In this document: piece after piece, positions 15,415 through 22,173 of the stretch
Position numbering within the stretch: position 1 is the stretch's first letter
Layout of the letters: each line of letters starts with the position of its first letter
DNA from: Nanobdellota archaeon
GTDB taxonomy: Archaea > Nanobdellota > Nanobdellia > Pacearchaeales > GW2011-AR1
Assembly (NCBI GenBank): GCA_028867075.1
Contig: JAGWGZ010000003.1
Coordinates: 1 to 43,710, forward strand
Direction of reading: 5' to 3'
Length of the DNA: 43,710 nt
Notes under the pieces: generated by a model
Databases searched by the model: none
What the model was told of the DNA's origin: nothing
Seen by the model: only the letters and a program-made list of their open reading frames with translations
Made by a program: the position numbers and the translations under genes

Positions 15415-16872
15415 ATGAGTTTCCTAGCCTATGACCTGACGTTTCTCAGTGTATTTATCGTACTGGTTGTTACTTTTATCTACCTCAAGAAAAAAAATCT
15501 AAAACGCGAGGGAATCCTGCTTCTGTACAAGACAAAATGGGGAATTGACCTGATACATCGCACAGGAAGCAAATACAAAAGAACAATTAGGGTTCTCAGT
15601 TACATTTCTGTATTCATCGGGTATCTTCTAGCGATAGGCGCTGTCTATTTAGTGGGAAGAATTGTATGGCTTTATGTATTTCAGCCGGCATTTGTAAGGG
15701 CTGTCGGAATTCCGCCAATCACCCCGCTATTTCCATACATAGACAAATTAGCTCCGAGCTTGCATCTGCCCCCGTTTTACTTCACTTATTGGGTAATAAT
15801 CATCGCAGTGATTGCTATCTTTCATGAATTTGCGCACGGGATTTTCGCAGCGCGAAACAAGGTAAAAATAAAGAGTACGGGTTTCGGATTCTTTCCATTC
15901 TTTCTTCCGATATTTCTGGCGGCATTTGTTGAATTGGATGAAAAGAGAATGGCCAGGAAGAAGATATTTGACCAGCTCGCGGTGCTTTCCGCAGGAACCT
16001 TTGCCAATCTAATAACTGCAATCTTGTCCTTCGGAATATTGCTTGGATTCTTTGCACTGGCATTTGCTCCGGGAGGGGTTATATTCAATCCATCTGACAT
16101 TACATCACCATCAGCGTCTTCATTCTATCCATTTACCGTCATAAATGTCTCCTCTGTAACAATGGTGGGAAATAACTCGGTTATAAATCCATCATATCAG
16201 CAGATTCTCAGTCTCATGAATAATTCGGGACTGAATGAGGTTATGGCAGGTAATGAAGATTATCTCATAACAAAATCCTCAATTGAGGCGCAGAATAACA
16301 CTGAAAAAATTGCTGTTTATTATGATGCCCCTGCAATAAGGGCAGGACTTGCCGGAATAATTCTGGACATCAATGGACAAAAAATTAATGATGCGGGTCA
16401 ATTGAGCACCGAGCTCCATAAATATTCTCCAGGAGACAGTATTGTTTTAACAATGATGAACAATAGCCGGGTTTACAATCAGACAATCATCCTTGCTGAA
16501 AATCCGGGCAACAAAGGCCATGCATGGCTTGGAATAGTTCTAATCGAAAAAGAAAATAATGGAATAATGAACCAACTTTACAATGTGGTGTCTTCTTTCA
16601 GAGATAGCAATGTATATTACGCCTCAAAGATAGGTGATTTTGGAATTTTCATTTACAACCTGCTTTGGTGGCTTGCGATAATTGCGATTAGCGTGGCCCT
16701 CGTAAACATGCTTCCTGTCGGAATCTTTGATGGGGGGAGATTCTTTTATCTTACCGTGCTGGCAATAACCAAAAGGGAAAATATCGCAAAGAATGCTTTC
16801 AAGGTCATGACCTATTTCTTCCTCTTTGTTCTGGTTGTTGTTATGGCCTTCTGGATTTTTTATATAAAATAA
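15415..16872 (+). CDS. Site-2 protease family intramembrane metalloprotease (M50)
   Basis: A 485-aa polytopic membrane protease that cuts membrane-spanning substrates. The zinc motif is HEFAH (137-141) in a hydrophobic helix, and the third ligand region is NMLPVGIFDGGR (431-442). A PDZ-like domain lies between them (about 300-365, with APAIRAGLAGIILDINGQKI). Hydrophobic segments lie near residues 5-24, 57-85, 124-136, 192-216, 412-440 and 462-483. It begins directly after the eL40 stop with no intervening base, an unusual pairing with a ribosomal gene. Targets could be signal-peptide remnants or anchored regulators; none is indicated by neighbours. Confidence 0.92.
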   Translation: MSFLAYDLTFLSVFIVLVVTFIYLKKKNLKREGILLLYKTKWGIDLIHRTGSKYKRTIRVLSYISVFIGYLLAIGAVYLVGRIVWLYVFQPAFVRAVGIPPITPLFPYIDKLAPSLHLPPFYFTYWVIIIAVIAIFHEFAHGIFAARNKVKIKSTGFGFFPFFLPIFLAAFVELDEKRMARKKIFDQLAVLSAGTFANLITAILSFGILLGFFALAFAPGGVIFNPSDITSPSASSFYPFTVINVSSVTMVGNNSVINPSYQQILSLMNNSGLNEVMAGNEDYLITKSSIEAQNNTEKIAVYYDAPAIRAGLAGIILDINGQKINDAGQLSTELHKYSPGDSIVLTMMNNSRVYNQTIILAENPGNKGHAWLGIVLIEKENNGIMNQLYNVVSSFRDSNVYYASKIGDFGIFIYNLLWWLAIIAISVALVNMLPVGIFDGGRFFYLTVLAITKRENIAKNAFKVMTYFFLFVLVVVMAFWIFYIK

Positions 16873-17223
16873 TCACAAGTCAATAACGCCTTCTTTTGTA
16901 AGAGCTGCGAATCTTATTCCTGCAGGCAGGTTAATCAGTGCAGAGATAAGAGCCATATGTTCTTTTCCGTTTCCGGATGCTATTGAAAGTGCGACCTCTG
17001 TCCCCTGAATCTTTCCTTTCAGTTTTTTCATGAATTCGTCTTTCAAATCAGAAATCTTCTTATCAAGATTGACGTTCACAAACTCAAACTCTTTTTCAGA
17101 ACTGAATTTTCTGGCAAAATCTCCACCCAGAACTATAATCTTTTCCCAGTCTCCATACTTTATCAACCCAGACACTTGAGCCCATGTTCCTTCGCCTGAT
17201 GATAAGAGAGCAATCAGTTCCAT
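16873..17223 (-). CDS. Small protein of unknown function with possible CARF-like core
   Basis: A 116-aa cytosolic protein. Its N-terminal strand-loop (MELIALLSSGEGTWAQVSGLI), central IIVLGGDFARKF and C-terminal VALSIASGNGKEHMALISALINLPAGIRF give an alternating Rossmann-like pattern. The Ala-Ser-Gly-Asn-Gly-Lys-x-x-Met stretch resembles the ligand-facing motif of CARF domains (usual form: T-G-G-T-K-x-M), but no effector domain or CRISPR gene is near, so this is only a structural hint. TCTTATAAAT at 17244-17253 begins 21 nt upstream of the ATG. An inverted repeat lies between promoter and start. The stop faces the convergent site-2 protease stop with no gap. Confidence 0.65.
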   Translation of the reverse strand: MELIALLSSGEGTWAQVSGLIKYGDWEKIIVLGGDFARKFSSEKEFEFVNVNLDKKISDLKDEFMKKLKGKIQGTEVALSIASGNGKEHMALISALINLPAGIRFAALTKEGVIDL

Positions 17224-17225
17224 TG

Positions 17226-17240
17226 CCGTAAAAAATACGG
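17226..17240. promoter_or_regulatory. Inverted repeat between TATA box and start codon
   Basis: CCGTA-AAAAA-TACGG is a perfect 5-bp inverted repeat with a 5-bp spacer. It sits 3 bp from the ATG of the 116-aa protein and 3 bp from its TATA box. A repressor bound here would block transcription start, so it may be an operator. A short RNA hairpin cannot form in the mRNA if the transcript is leaderless. Confidence 0.35.
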
Positions 17241-17322
17241 GTGATTTATAAGAATTATTGTGGTAAACACGGGGGGAAGCAGATCATATACGAACTAAGA
17301 TAAGAAAGTCCAAAGCGAATAA

Positions 17323-17331
17323 TTTATAAAC
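17323..17331 (+). promoter_or_regulatory. TATA box of the ribosomal stalk operon
   Basis: TTTATAAAC, about 92 nt before the uL1 ATG at 17423, predicts a transcription start near 17350-17357 and a leader of about 70 nt. This is unlike most genes here, which are leaderless, and leaves room for regulation in the leader. Confidence 0.55.
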
Positions 17332-17368
17332 AAGAAGTTTCTGGAAATTTCAGCCGATTGAACCATAT

Positions 17369-17398
17369 CGCAGTGAAATAAGTTCTATGTTCATTGCG
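17369..17398 (+). promoter_or_regulatory. Leader hairpin upstream of uL1, possible autoregulatory site
   Basis: CGCAGTGAA (17369-17377) pairs with TTCATTGCG (17390-17398) over 9 bp with one G-U pair, enclosing 12 nt. The hairpin lies in the predicted 5' leader, 24 nt before the uL1 start and just before its Shine-Dalgarno. Archaeal uL1 is known to repress its own operon by binding an rRNA-like stem containing AGUGAA/UUCACU; the stem here carries AGUGAA/UUCAUU. Binding is inferred, not shown. Confidence 0.45.
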
Positions 17399-17422
17399 CG
17401 TAATTTGGGAGGCTATAATCAA

Positions 17423-18055
17423 ATGGCAGAGTTTGGAAATGAGATAAAGAAAGCCCTCATTGAGTTAAGGAAAGAGGGAGAAAGAAAGTTCAACCAGACA
17501 GTTGATTTAATTGTAAATCTGCAGAAATTTGACCCGAAAAGAGATGCTCTCAATATATTCATACAGGTTCCCCACAAGATAAGAGACAAAAAGATTTGTG
17601 CATTTCTCACCACAAAACATGCGGAACTGGACACAATAACTGAAGCTGATTTCAGAAGATATTCTGATAAGAAAGAGCTGAAAAAACTTGAAGGGAAATA
17701 TGATTTTTTTATATCACAGGCAACGCTAATGCCGAAAGTTGCGACTGTCTTCGGAAGAGTGCTTGGACCATCGGGGAAGATGCCCTCCCCTCAATTAGGA
17801 ATTGTGCAAAGCGCCGAGGACAAGTCTATTGATGAGCTTAGAGAAAAAATAAACCACAGCATAAGAATAAGGGCGAAAGAAGCAAGCATAAAGCTCGGCA
17901 TAGGGAAGCAAAAAATGAAGGATGAAGAACTTATTGAGAATATAGAATCTGTTTATCACGCTCTTCTCAAGGCGCTCCCGAAAGGAAGTGAGAACATAAA
18001 GAATGTAGGACTGAAGTTCACTATGACTAAACCACAAAGGGTATCATTAAAATGA
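17423..18055 (+). CDS. rpl1: 50S ribosomal protein uL1
   Basis: A 210-aa protein of the mobile L1 stalk. Family features: FNQTVDLIVNLQKFDPKRD near the N-terminus, LMPKVATVFGRVLGPSGKMPSPQLG in the middle (rRNA contact), and the C-terminal KFTMTKPQRVSLK. The start at 17423 is chosen because GGGAGG lies 10 nt upstream and archaeal uL1 begins near this point. An earlier in-frame ATG at 17387 lies inside the leader hairpin. It overlaps uL10 by 4 nt (ATGA). Confidence 0.94.
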   Translation: MAEFGNEIKKALIELRKEGERKFNQTVDLIVNLQKFDPKRDALNIFIQVPHKIRDKKICAFLTTKHAELDTITEADFRRYSDKKELKKLEGKYDFFISQATLMPKVATVFGRVLGPSGKMPSPQLGIVQSAEDKSIDELREKINHSIRIRAKEASIKLGIGKQKMKDEELIENIESVYHALLKALPKGSENIKNVGLKFTMTKPQRVSLK

Positions 18056-18933
18056 AACAGCAAAAGACCCATGTTTCAAAGAAGAAAATAGAATCGGTCA
18101 GGGAGCTTTCAAGACTACTTGAAAAAAACAGAACAACTCTTATCGCTTCCATAAAGAATATACCGGCATCTCAATTCCAGGAAATCTCAAAAAAACTGAG
18201 GGGCAAGGCAGTTATAAAAGTCCCGAAGAAGAACCTCACATTAAGAGTGTTTAACTCTTCAAAAGATGAAGATATCAAAAAGCTTGATGAAAAAGTTGAT
18301 GATAGTGTTGCAATAATCTTCTCTGAATTAGATCCCTTTGATCTTGCGCTTGAGCTCATGCAAAACCTGAGTTCTGTGAAGGCAAAAGCAGGGCAGGTTG
18401 CAACAGAAGACCTGGCAGTTCCTGCCGGGCCAACAGATCTTGTTCCGGGCCCGGCTATAAGCGAACTCGGAGAACTGGGAATCCCGATAATGATTGACAA
18501 GGGAAAGATAAGCATCAAAGAATCCAAGGTCGTTGCCAAGAAGAATGAGAAGATATCCCGGGGCGCCGCAGAGATTCTTGGAAAGCTGGACATAAAGCCA
18601 TTCAGAGTGGGATTCATTCCGCTGTCTGCATTTGATTCAAGGGATAAAAAACTGTATGCTGAGATAAAAATTGATAAAGAAGGGACACTTGCAGACCTGA
18701 AGCAGAAAGCCGGCAAGGCTCTCGCATTTGCATTAAAGATTGGATATACTTCAGAAGACACAATAAAGATACTTCTTTCAAAAGCAGCCGCAGAAGCGAA
18801 GAAGATAAACAGAATAATAACGGGTGAGTCGGAAGAGGCTCCTGTTGTACAACCTGCGGAAGAAGAAAAAGTAAAAGAAGACAAGGAGGAAAAAGTGGAG
18901 GCAACAGCGGGCCTCGCAAGCCTTTTTGGATAA
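18052..18933 (+). CDS. rpl10: 50S ribosomal protein uL10 (stalk protein P0)
   Basis: A 293-aa stalk platform protein. The rRNA-binding N-domain runs through VPKKNLTLRVFNS, followed by the archaeal/eukaryal insertion domain (DLAVPAGPTDLVPGPAISELGE). Then come helices that carry aL12 dimers, and the acidic tail ends GLASLFG, which recruits elongation factors. Translation is coupled to uL1 by a 4-nt overlap. One nt separates its stop from the next small ORF. Confidence 0.94.
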   Translation: MKQQKTHVSKKKIESVRELSRLLEKNRTTLIASIKNIPASQFQEISKKLRGKAVIKVPKKNLTLRVFNSSKDEDIKKLDEKVDDSVAIIFSELDPFDLALELMQNLSSVKAKAGQVATEDLAVPAGPTDLVPGPAISELGELGIPIMIDKGKISIKESKVVAKKNEKISRGAAEILGKLDIKPFRVGFIPLSAFDSRDKKLYAEIKIDKEGTLADLKQKAGKALAFALKIGYTSEDTIKILLSKAAAEAKKINRIITGESEEAPVVQPAEEEKVKEDKEEKVEATAGLASLFG

Positions 18934-18934
18934 A

Positions 18935-19120
18935 ATGAACGACATAGAAATAGACTACGAAACAATGAGGGAAATATTGGTTTCAGAAAGAAATTCCCTT
19001 TACAGAGAGAATTTGGAGATGAGGGATGAAAAAACCGAATCAAGGCTACAAATGCTAACCCGAGAGATAGTGATACTTACAGACTATATTCACCAAAATA
19101 AATTCGGAGAAACAGCCTAA
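18935..19120 (+). CDS. Small acidic helical protein inserted between uL10 and aL12
   Basis: A 61-aa protein (MNDIEIDYETMREILVSE at the N-terminus) with no family I recognise. It is rich in Glu, Arg and Leu, has no membrane span or Cys, and looks like two helices. It starts 1 nt after the uL10 stop and its TAA overlaps the aL12 ATG (TAATG), so it is tightly built into the stalk operon, where uL10 and aL12 are normally adjacent. The ATG at 18935 is preferred over an in-frame TTG 9 nt earlier. A stalk-associated or regulatory role is possible but unsupported beyond position. Confidence 0.6.
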   Translation: MNDIEIDYETMREILVSERNSLYRENLEMRDEKTESRLQMLTREIVILTDYIHQNKFGETA

Positions 19121-19413
19121 TGGAGTACGTATATGCGGCTCTTTTGCTGCACAAGCTTGGCAAAGAAGTTAGCGAAGAACATCTGAGAAAGGTCATAGAG
19201 TCAGCCGGCGCTGGCGCTGATGAAACTCAGATAAAATCGTTGGTAGCTAGCCTGAAAGGCGTGGACATTGACAAGGAACTTGAAAACGCAACCCTTGCAA
19301 TGAGCAGCGCACCGGCACCAGCTGGTAGCCATGAACATGCGGCCAAAAAAGAAGAGCCAAAAGAAGAGAAGCATGAAAGCGCAGCAGAAGGACTGTCTGC
19401 ATTGTTCGGTTAA
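19120..19413 (+). CDS. rpl12: 50S ribosomal protein aL12 (P1/P2 stalk)
   Basis: A 97-aa stalk protein. It has an N-terminal dimerisation domain (MEYVYAALLLHKLGKEVSEE), an Ala/Pro hinge (SSAPAPAGS), a Lys/Glu region, and the terminal GLSALFG that binds translation factors, matching the tail of uL10. Dimers sit on the uL10 C-terminal helices. The ATG overlaps the stop of the preceding small ORF, and it is the last gene of the stalk operon. Confidence 0.94.
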   Translation: MEYVYAALLLHKLGKEVSEEHLRKVIESAGAGADETQIKSLVASLKGVDIDKELENATLAMSSAPAPAGSHEHAAKKEEPKEEKHESAAEGLSALFG

Positions 19414-19464
19414 ATTTTTATTAATAAAATGCAGAACAGCCCGCTTGGATATTTGTAAAAGCAG

Positions 19465-19608
19465 ATGAGTAAATCACAGGTATTGATGATGCTTTCCGGA
19501 GGATCGTTTCTTGCAATTTTATTTACGCCTGCCGGAACCAACTATTGGAAATATCTTTTAATACTGGGAATTCTTCTTGGAATAATCTGGCTTGGAAAAA
19601 GAGATTAA
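19465..19608 (+). CDS. Small two-span membrane protein
   Basis: This 47-aa ORF reads MSKSQVLMMLSGGSFLAILF at the N-terminus, then a TPAGTNYW turn, a second hydrophobic helix (YLLILGILLGIIWLG) and a KRD end. The pattern of two spans and a charged terminus is coherent. It begins 51 nt after the aL12 stop. AT-rich sequence after aL12 (TTTTTATTAATAAAA) could be a promoter or terminator. No known family is recognised and it may not be expressed. Confidence 0.45.
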   Translation: MSKSQVLMMLSGGSFLAILFTPAGTNYWKYLLILGILLGIIWLGKRD

Positions 19609-19680
19609 ATCAGATTTTAATTATAAGGTGCAGTTTTTTAAGAGAAAGTTTGATAAATAAAGATATCTGCTTGTCTTCAT

Positions 19681-19791
19681 GCCTCAGTAGCTCAGCCGGA
19701 AGAGCGCTTGCTTCGTAGCATACCAGCAGATTGAAATTCCTGCAATTGCAGAAACAGCAAGAGGTCGGGGGTTCAATGCCCTCCTGAGGCT
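19681..19791 (+). tRNA. trnT: tRNA-Thr(CGT) with a 38-nt intron
   Basis: Exons 19681-19717 and 19756-19791 form a full cloverleaf. The acceptor is GCCTCAG/CTGAGGC, the D-stem GCTC/GAGC, the anticodon stem CTTGC/GCAAG and the T-stem GGGGG/CCCTC. The spliced anticodon loop is TTCGTAA, giving CGT (Thr). The intron (19718-19755) lies at the canonical position between bases 37 and 38. Around the 3' junction, loop bases TTC can pair with GAA before an ACA bulge, and intron GCA can pair with TGC, a relaxed bulge-helix-bulge for the tRNA-splicing endonuclease. No CCA is encoded. GATAAATAAAG about 25 nt upstream is a plausible TATA element. Confidence 0.93.
19718..19755 (+). other. tRNA intron
   Basis: A 38-nt intron in tRNA-Thr(CGT), defined by removing it to restore a 7-nt anticodon loop and a perfect 5-bp anticodon stem. 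It contains its own hairpin-forming segments (GCAG facing CTGC, and the palindrome CTGCAATTGCAG). Confidence 0.85.
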
Positions 19792-19801
19792 CTATTTAAA
19801 A

Positions 19802-21727
19802 ATGTGGAACTTATACTCTGATTCAGGATTTCTTGAACCTCTTAGATTTTCAAATGAAAAGACGCAGGAGGATATTGTAAGGGAAGTTATTGAGCTGATA
19901 GAAAAAGGCGAAAAAATTATTTTTATAAGAGGCATGTGCGGAACGGGAAAGAGTGCCATTGCTCTTAACATCGCGCGAAATCTTGGGAAGACTTCAATAG
20001 TTGTTCCTGGAAAGAACCTGCAAAACCAGTATAAAAAAGATTATGAAAAAGAAAAGTATTTGCTGAAAGACGATGGGGAAAAGCTCAGGATAAGCATTAT
20101 CACAGGGAGGAATAACCATGAATGCGCATTCATAAAAGACAATGAATCTGCAATTCCCAGGATACAACAGGAGATCAATTCCAAGCTCAGCGACGTGTTC
20201 GCGCCATCCGAAAGAGATGAACAAGATATAAAAAGAGATAAATCTGCTGACAATCCGGAGCTTCCGTGCAAGATAGAAATAAAAGAGAAGAACTTCAGGA
20301 AGATAAGAGAATATCTAAGAAAAAACAAGAATATAAATCCGGGAAATATCCTGCAGATAAATGATGTAAAGAGGCTTCCACTTGCAAGTGTTTGCCCGTA
20401 TTGGTCCCCGGTGTTGCCGGAGATATACGAGCCCAAGAATCTTGATTACACCCGCAAGAGAGAGTATCTTGGTCTCAATGGAACCAAGTTTATAATTTAC
20501 CAAAGAAGGCCCGGATGCGGATTTTACGAACAGTTTAACTCTTACATTGATTCTGATGTCATAGTCTTTAACTCCCTGAAATACAAATTAGAATCAGCAC
20601 TGAACCGAAAGCCGTTCACAGAGGCGGAAATCATCGATGAGTGTGATGAATTTCTCGACGGATTTACTAATGAACGGCACATAAATCTTGACAGGCTACA
20701 GAACTCTCTCATCCATCTGGCTTCGCAGGATGAAAAGGCAATAAAAACTGCCGAAGAACTCAACAGTATAGTCTCCTATTTAAGAATAAATGAAGAAATC
20801 AGAGAAGCAATTCTCTCTGGCGATGCTCTTGCACTCAAAAAGACAGGTCTTTACGATTTGCTGAGGATCTTTATTGACTCAAAAGAATTTCTAGAAGATT
20901 TAGATGAGGAAAGTTACCTCTTTGAAATTGAAGAAACAGCAAGAATGTTTGAGGATTTCATGAATGAATCTTTTGTTATATTCTCAAAAAAAGACGGAAA
21001 CACAGTCGCGAATATTGTGACAACAAACCTTTCAAAGAAATTTCAGGAGATGGTAAATAAAAACCAGATTATCATACTGATGTCAGGGACATTACATTCC
21101 GAGAAAGTCCTTAAGGAAATTTTCGGACTGAATAAGTTCAGCATAGTTGACGCGGAAACAAAACAGCCCGGAACAATTGAGGTCCAGAGAACAGGCATGG
21201 AATTTGACTGCAAATATGAGAATTTTTCAGGAGGGAAGTTTTCTCGGGAAGATTACCTGCGTGCCCTGGATAAATGCATCGCAGTTGCAAAGAAACCTGT
21301 TCTTATACATGTAAGCGCCTTTTCAGATTTACCGACAGAATGGGAGATTTCTGAATTAAATCTGGAAAATCTGCAAAGCAAAGAGAGCCTGATTCAGGAA
21401 CAAAGCGAGGATAAAAACGGGGAGATGATCCAGAAGTTCAAAAGAGGAGAGACTAAGGTTTTATTTACAACAAAATGCGCGAGAGGCGTTGATTTCCCGG
21501 GAGAGCAGTGCAACAGCATTGTTTTCACCAAGTATCCAAACCCAAATCCATCAGAACCTTTCTGGAAGATTCTGAAGAAGACAAACCCGAACCAATACTG
21601 GGATTTCTACAAGGACAAAGCAAAACGTGAGCTGCTGCAAAAAGTTTACAGGGGCACAAGATTCATGGGCGATCATGTTTTCCTGCTGAGCCCTGATGTG
21701 CGGGTGCTGAGAGAATTTGAGGAATAA
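19802..21727 (+). CDS. XPD/Rad3-like superfamily 2 DNA helicase with probable Fe-S cluster
   Basis: A 641-aa ATP-dependent helicase. Walker A is GMCGTGKS (44-51) and the Walker B/DEAH-type box is DECD (279-282). Downstream lie ILMSGTL, TTKCARGVDFPGEQ (motif V region) and the arginine-finger motif QKVYRGTR. Between motifs I and II, Cys108, Cys156, Cys198 and Cys239 are spaced as expected for the 4Fe-4S domain of XPD. XPD acts as a 5'-3' helicase in repair. The gene starts 10 nt after the tRNA-Thr and ends 1 nt before the convergent tRNA-Ser, so it is boxed in by two tRNA genes. The size is slightly larger than canonical archaeal XPD (about 550-620 aa). Whether it is the orthologous XPD or a DinG-like paralogue needs a tree. 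Confidence 0.85.
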   Translation: MWNLYSDSGFLEPLRFSNEKTQEDIVREVIELIEKGEKIIFIRGMCGTGKSAIALNIARNLGKTSIVVPGKNLQNQYKKDYEKEKYLLKDDGEKLRISIITGRNNHECAFIKDNESAIPRIQQEINSKLSDVFAPSERDEQDIKRDKSADNPELPCKIEIKEKNFRKIREYLRKNKNINPGNILQINDVKRLPLASVCPYWSPVLPEIYEPKNLDYTRKREYLGLNGTKFIIYQRRPGCGFYEQFNSYIDSDVIVFNSLKYKLESALNRKPFTEAEIIDECDEFLDGFTNERHINLDRLQNSLIHLASQDEKAIKTAEELNSIVSYLRINEEIREAILSGDALALKKTGLYDLLRIFIDSKEFLEDLDEESYLFEIEETARMFEDFMNESFVIFSKKDGNTVANIVTTNLSKKFQEMVNKNQIIILMSGTLHSEKVLKEIFGLNKFSIVDAETKQPGTIEVQRTGMEFDCKYENFSGGKFSREDYLRALDKCIAVAKKPVLIHVSAFSDLPTEWEISELNLENLQSKESLIQEQSEDKNGEMIQKFKRGETKVLFTTKCARGVDFPGEQCNSIVFTKYPNPNPSEPFWKILKKTNPNQYWDFYKDKAKRELLQKVYRGTRFMGDHVFLLSPDVRVLREFEE

Positions 21728-21728
21728 A

Positions 21729-21808
21729 CGCCCCCGCCAGGAATCGAACCTGGAGGCCCATAGGGCCCGGTTCTCAAGACCGGTGCAATACCATTATGCG
21801 ACGGAGGC
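21729..21808 (-). tRNA. trnS: tRNA-Ser(TGA)
   Basis: An 80-nt class II tRNA on the minus strand. The acceptor is GCCTCCG/CGGGGGC with one G-T pair, the anticodon stem CCGGT/ACCGG has loop CTTGAGA (anticodon TGA), the long variable arm is GCCC-TAT-GGGC, and the T-arm is CCAGG TTCGATT CCTGG with discriminator G. No intron and no encoded CCA. It is convergent with the helicase gene. Confidence 0.94.
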
Positions 21809-21853
21809 TTATACCCATCTGTAAGAATTAACAGGATTAAAAAATCTTTGTGA

Positions 21854-22135
21854 TCACCTGCGGCCAAACAACTTTTTCCAAAACGATGGTTTGCTTGACT
21901 TCACAAGGCGGTTATTCTCATCATAAATCTGATAAGTTATTTTTGGTTTCTCCTTTTCCTTTTTTGCTTTCTCTTCTTCTGCGAGTTCTTTCAGTGCTTG
22001 ATCCAAAGCTCTATCAATGACAACATCTGAGTAACCCTGGTTCAAAAGAGCTGTTCTGAGAGACTGTTCTTTGTATCCCTTGGACAAAGTTCTCTTTAAA
22101 TGGTTGACAAAATCTCTTCTGTATCCTTCCCCCAT
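21854..22135 (-). CDS. Small helical protein of unknown function
   Basis: A 93-aa protein. The N-terminal 50 residues (RRDFVNHLKRTLSKGYKEQ, then LRTALLNQGYSDVVIDRAL) form helices with a UBA-like or DNA/protein-binding look. A Lys/Glu linker follows, then a short strand-rich segment (ITYQIYDENNRLV) and a basic end (WKKLFGRR). No catalytic residues stand out. It lies on the same strand as the AI-2E-family permease, 38 nt after it, and may be cotranscribed. Function unknown. Confidence 0.65.
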   Translation of the reverse strand: MGEGYRRDFVNHLKRTLSKGYKEQSLRTALLNQGYSDVVIDRALDQALKELAEEEKAKKEKEKPKITYQIYDENNRLVKSSKPSFWKKLFGRR

Positions 22136-22173
22136 AAAAAATTAAAATACCGGCACTTTAAAAATTTAAGCAA

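Noticed and set aside
17387-17422. Longer uL1 starting at ATG 17387
   Set aside because: That ATG lies in the leader hairpin without a ribosome site; the ATG at 17423 has GGGAGG 10 nt upstream and fits the family start.
18171-19043. A 290-codon minus-strand open frame opposite uL10
   Set aside because: It is a shadow of the uL10 gene: low-complexity Ser/Phe-rich translation, no promoter, and it crosses the next gene.
19718-19755. Possibility that tRNA-Thr is a split or permuted tRNA
   Set aside because: Both halves are in normal order on one strand, and removing the 38 nt restores a perfect cloverleaf, so a simple intron explains it.
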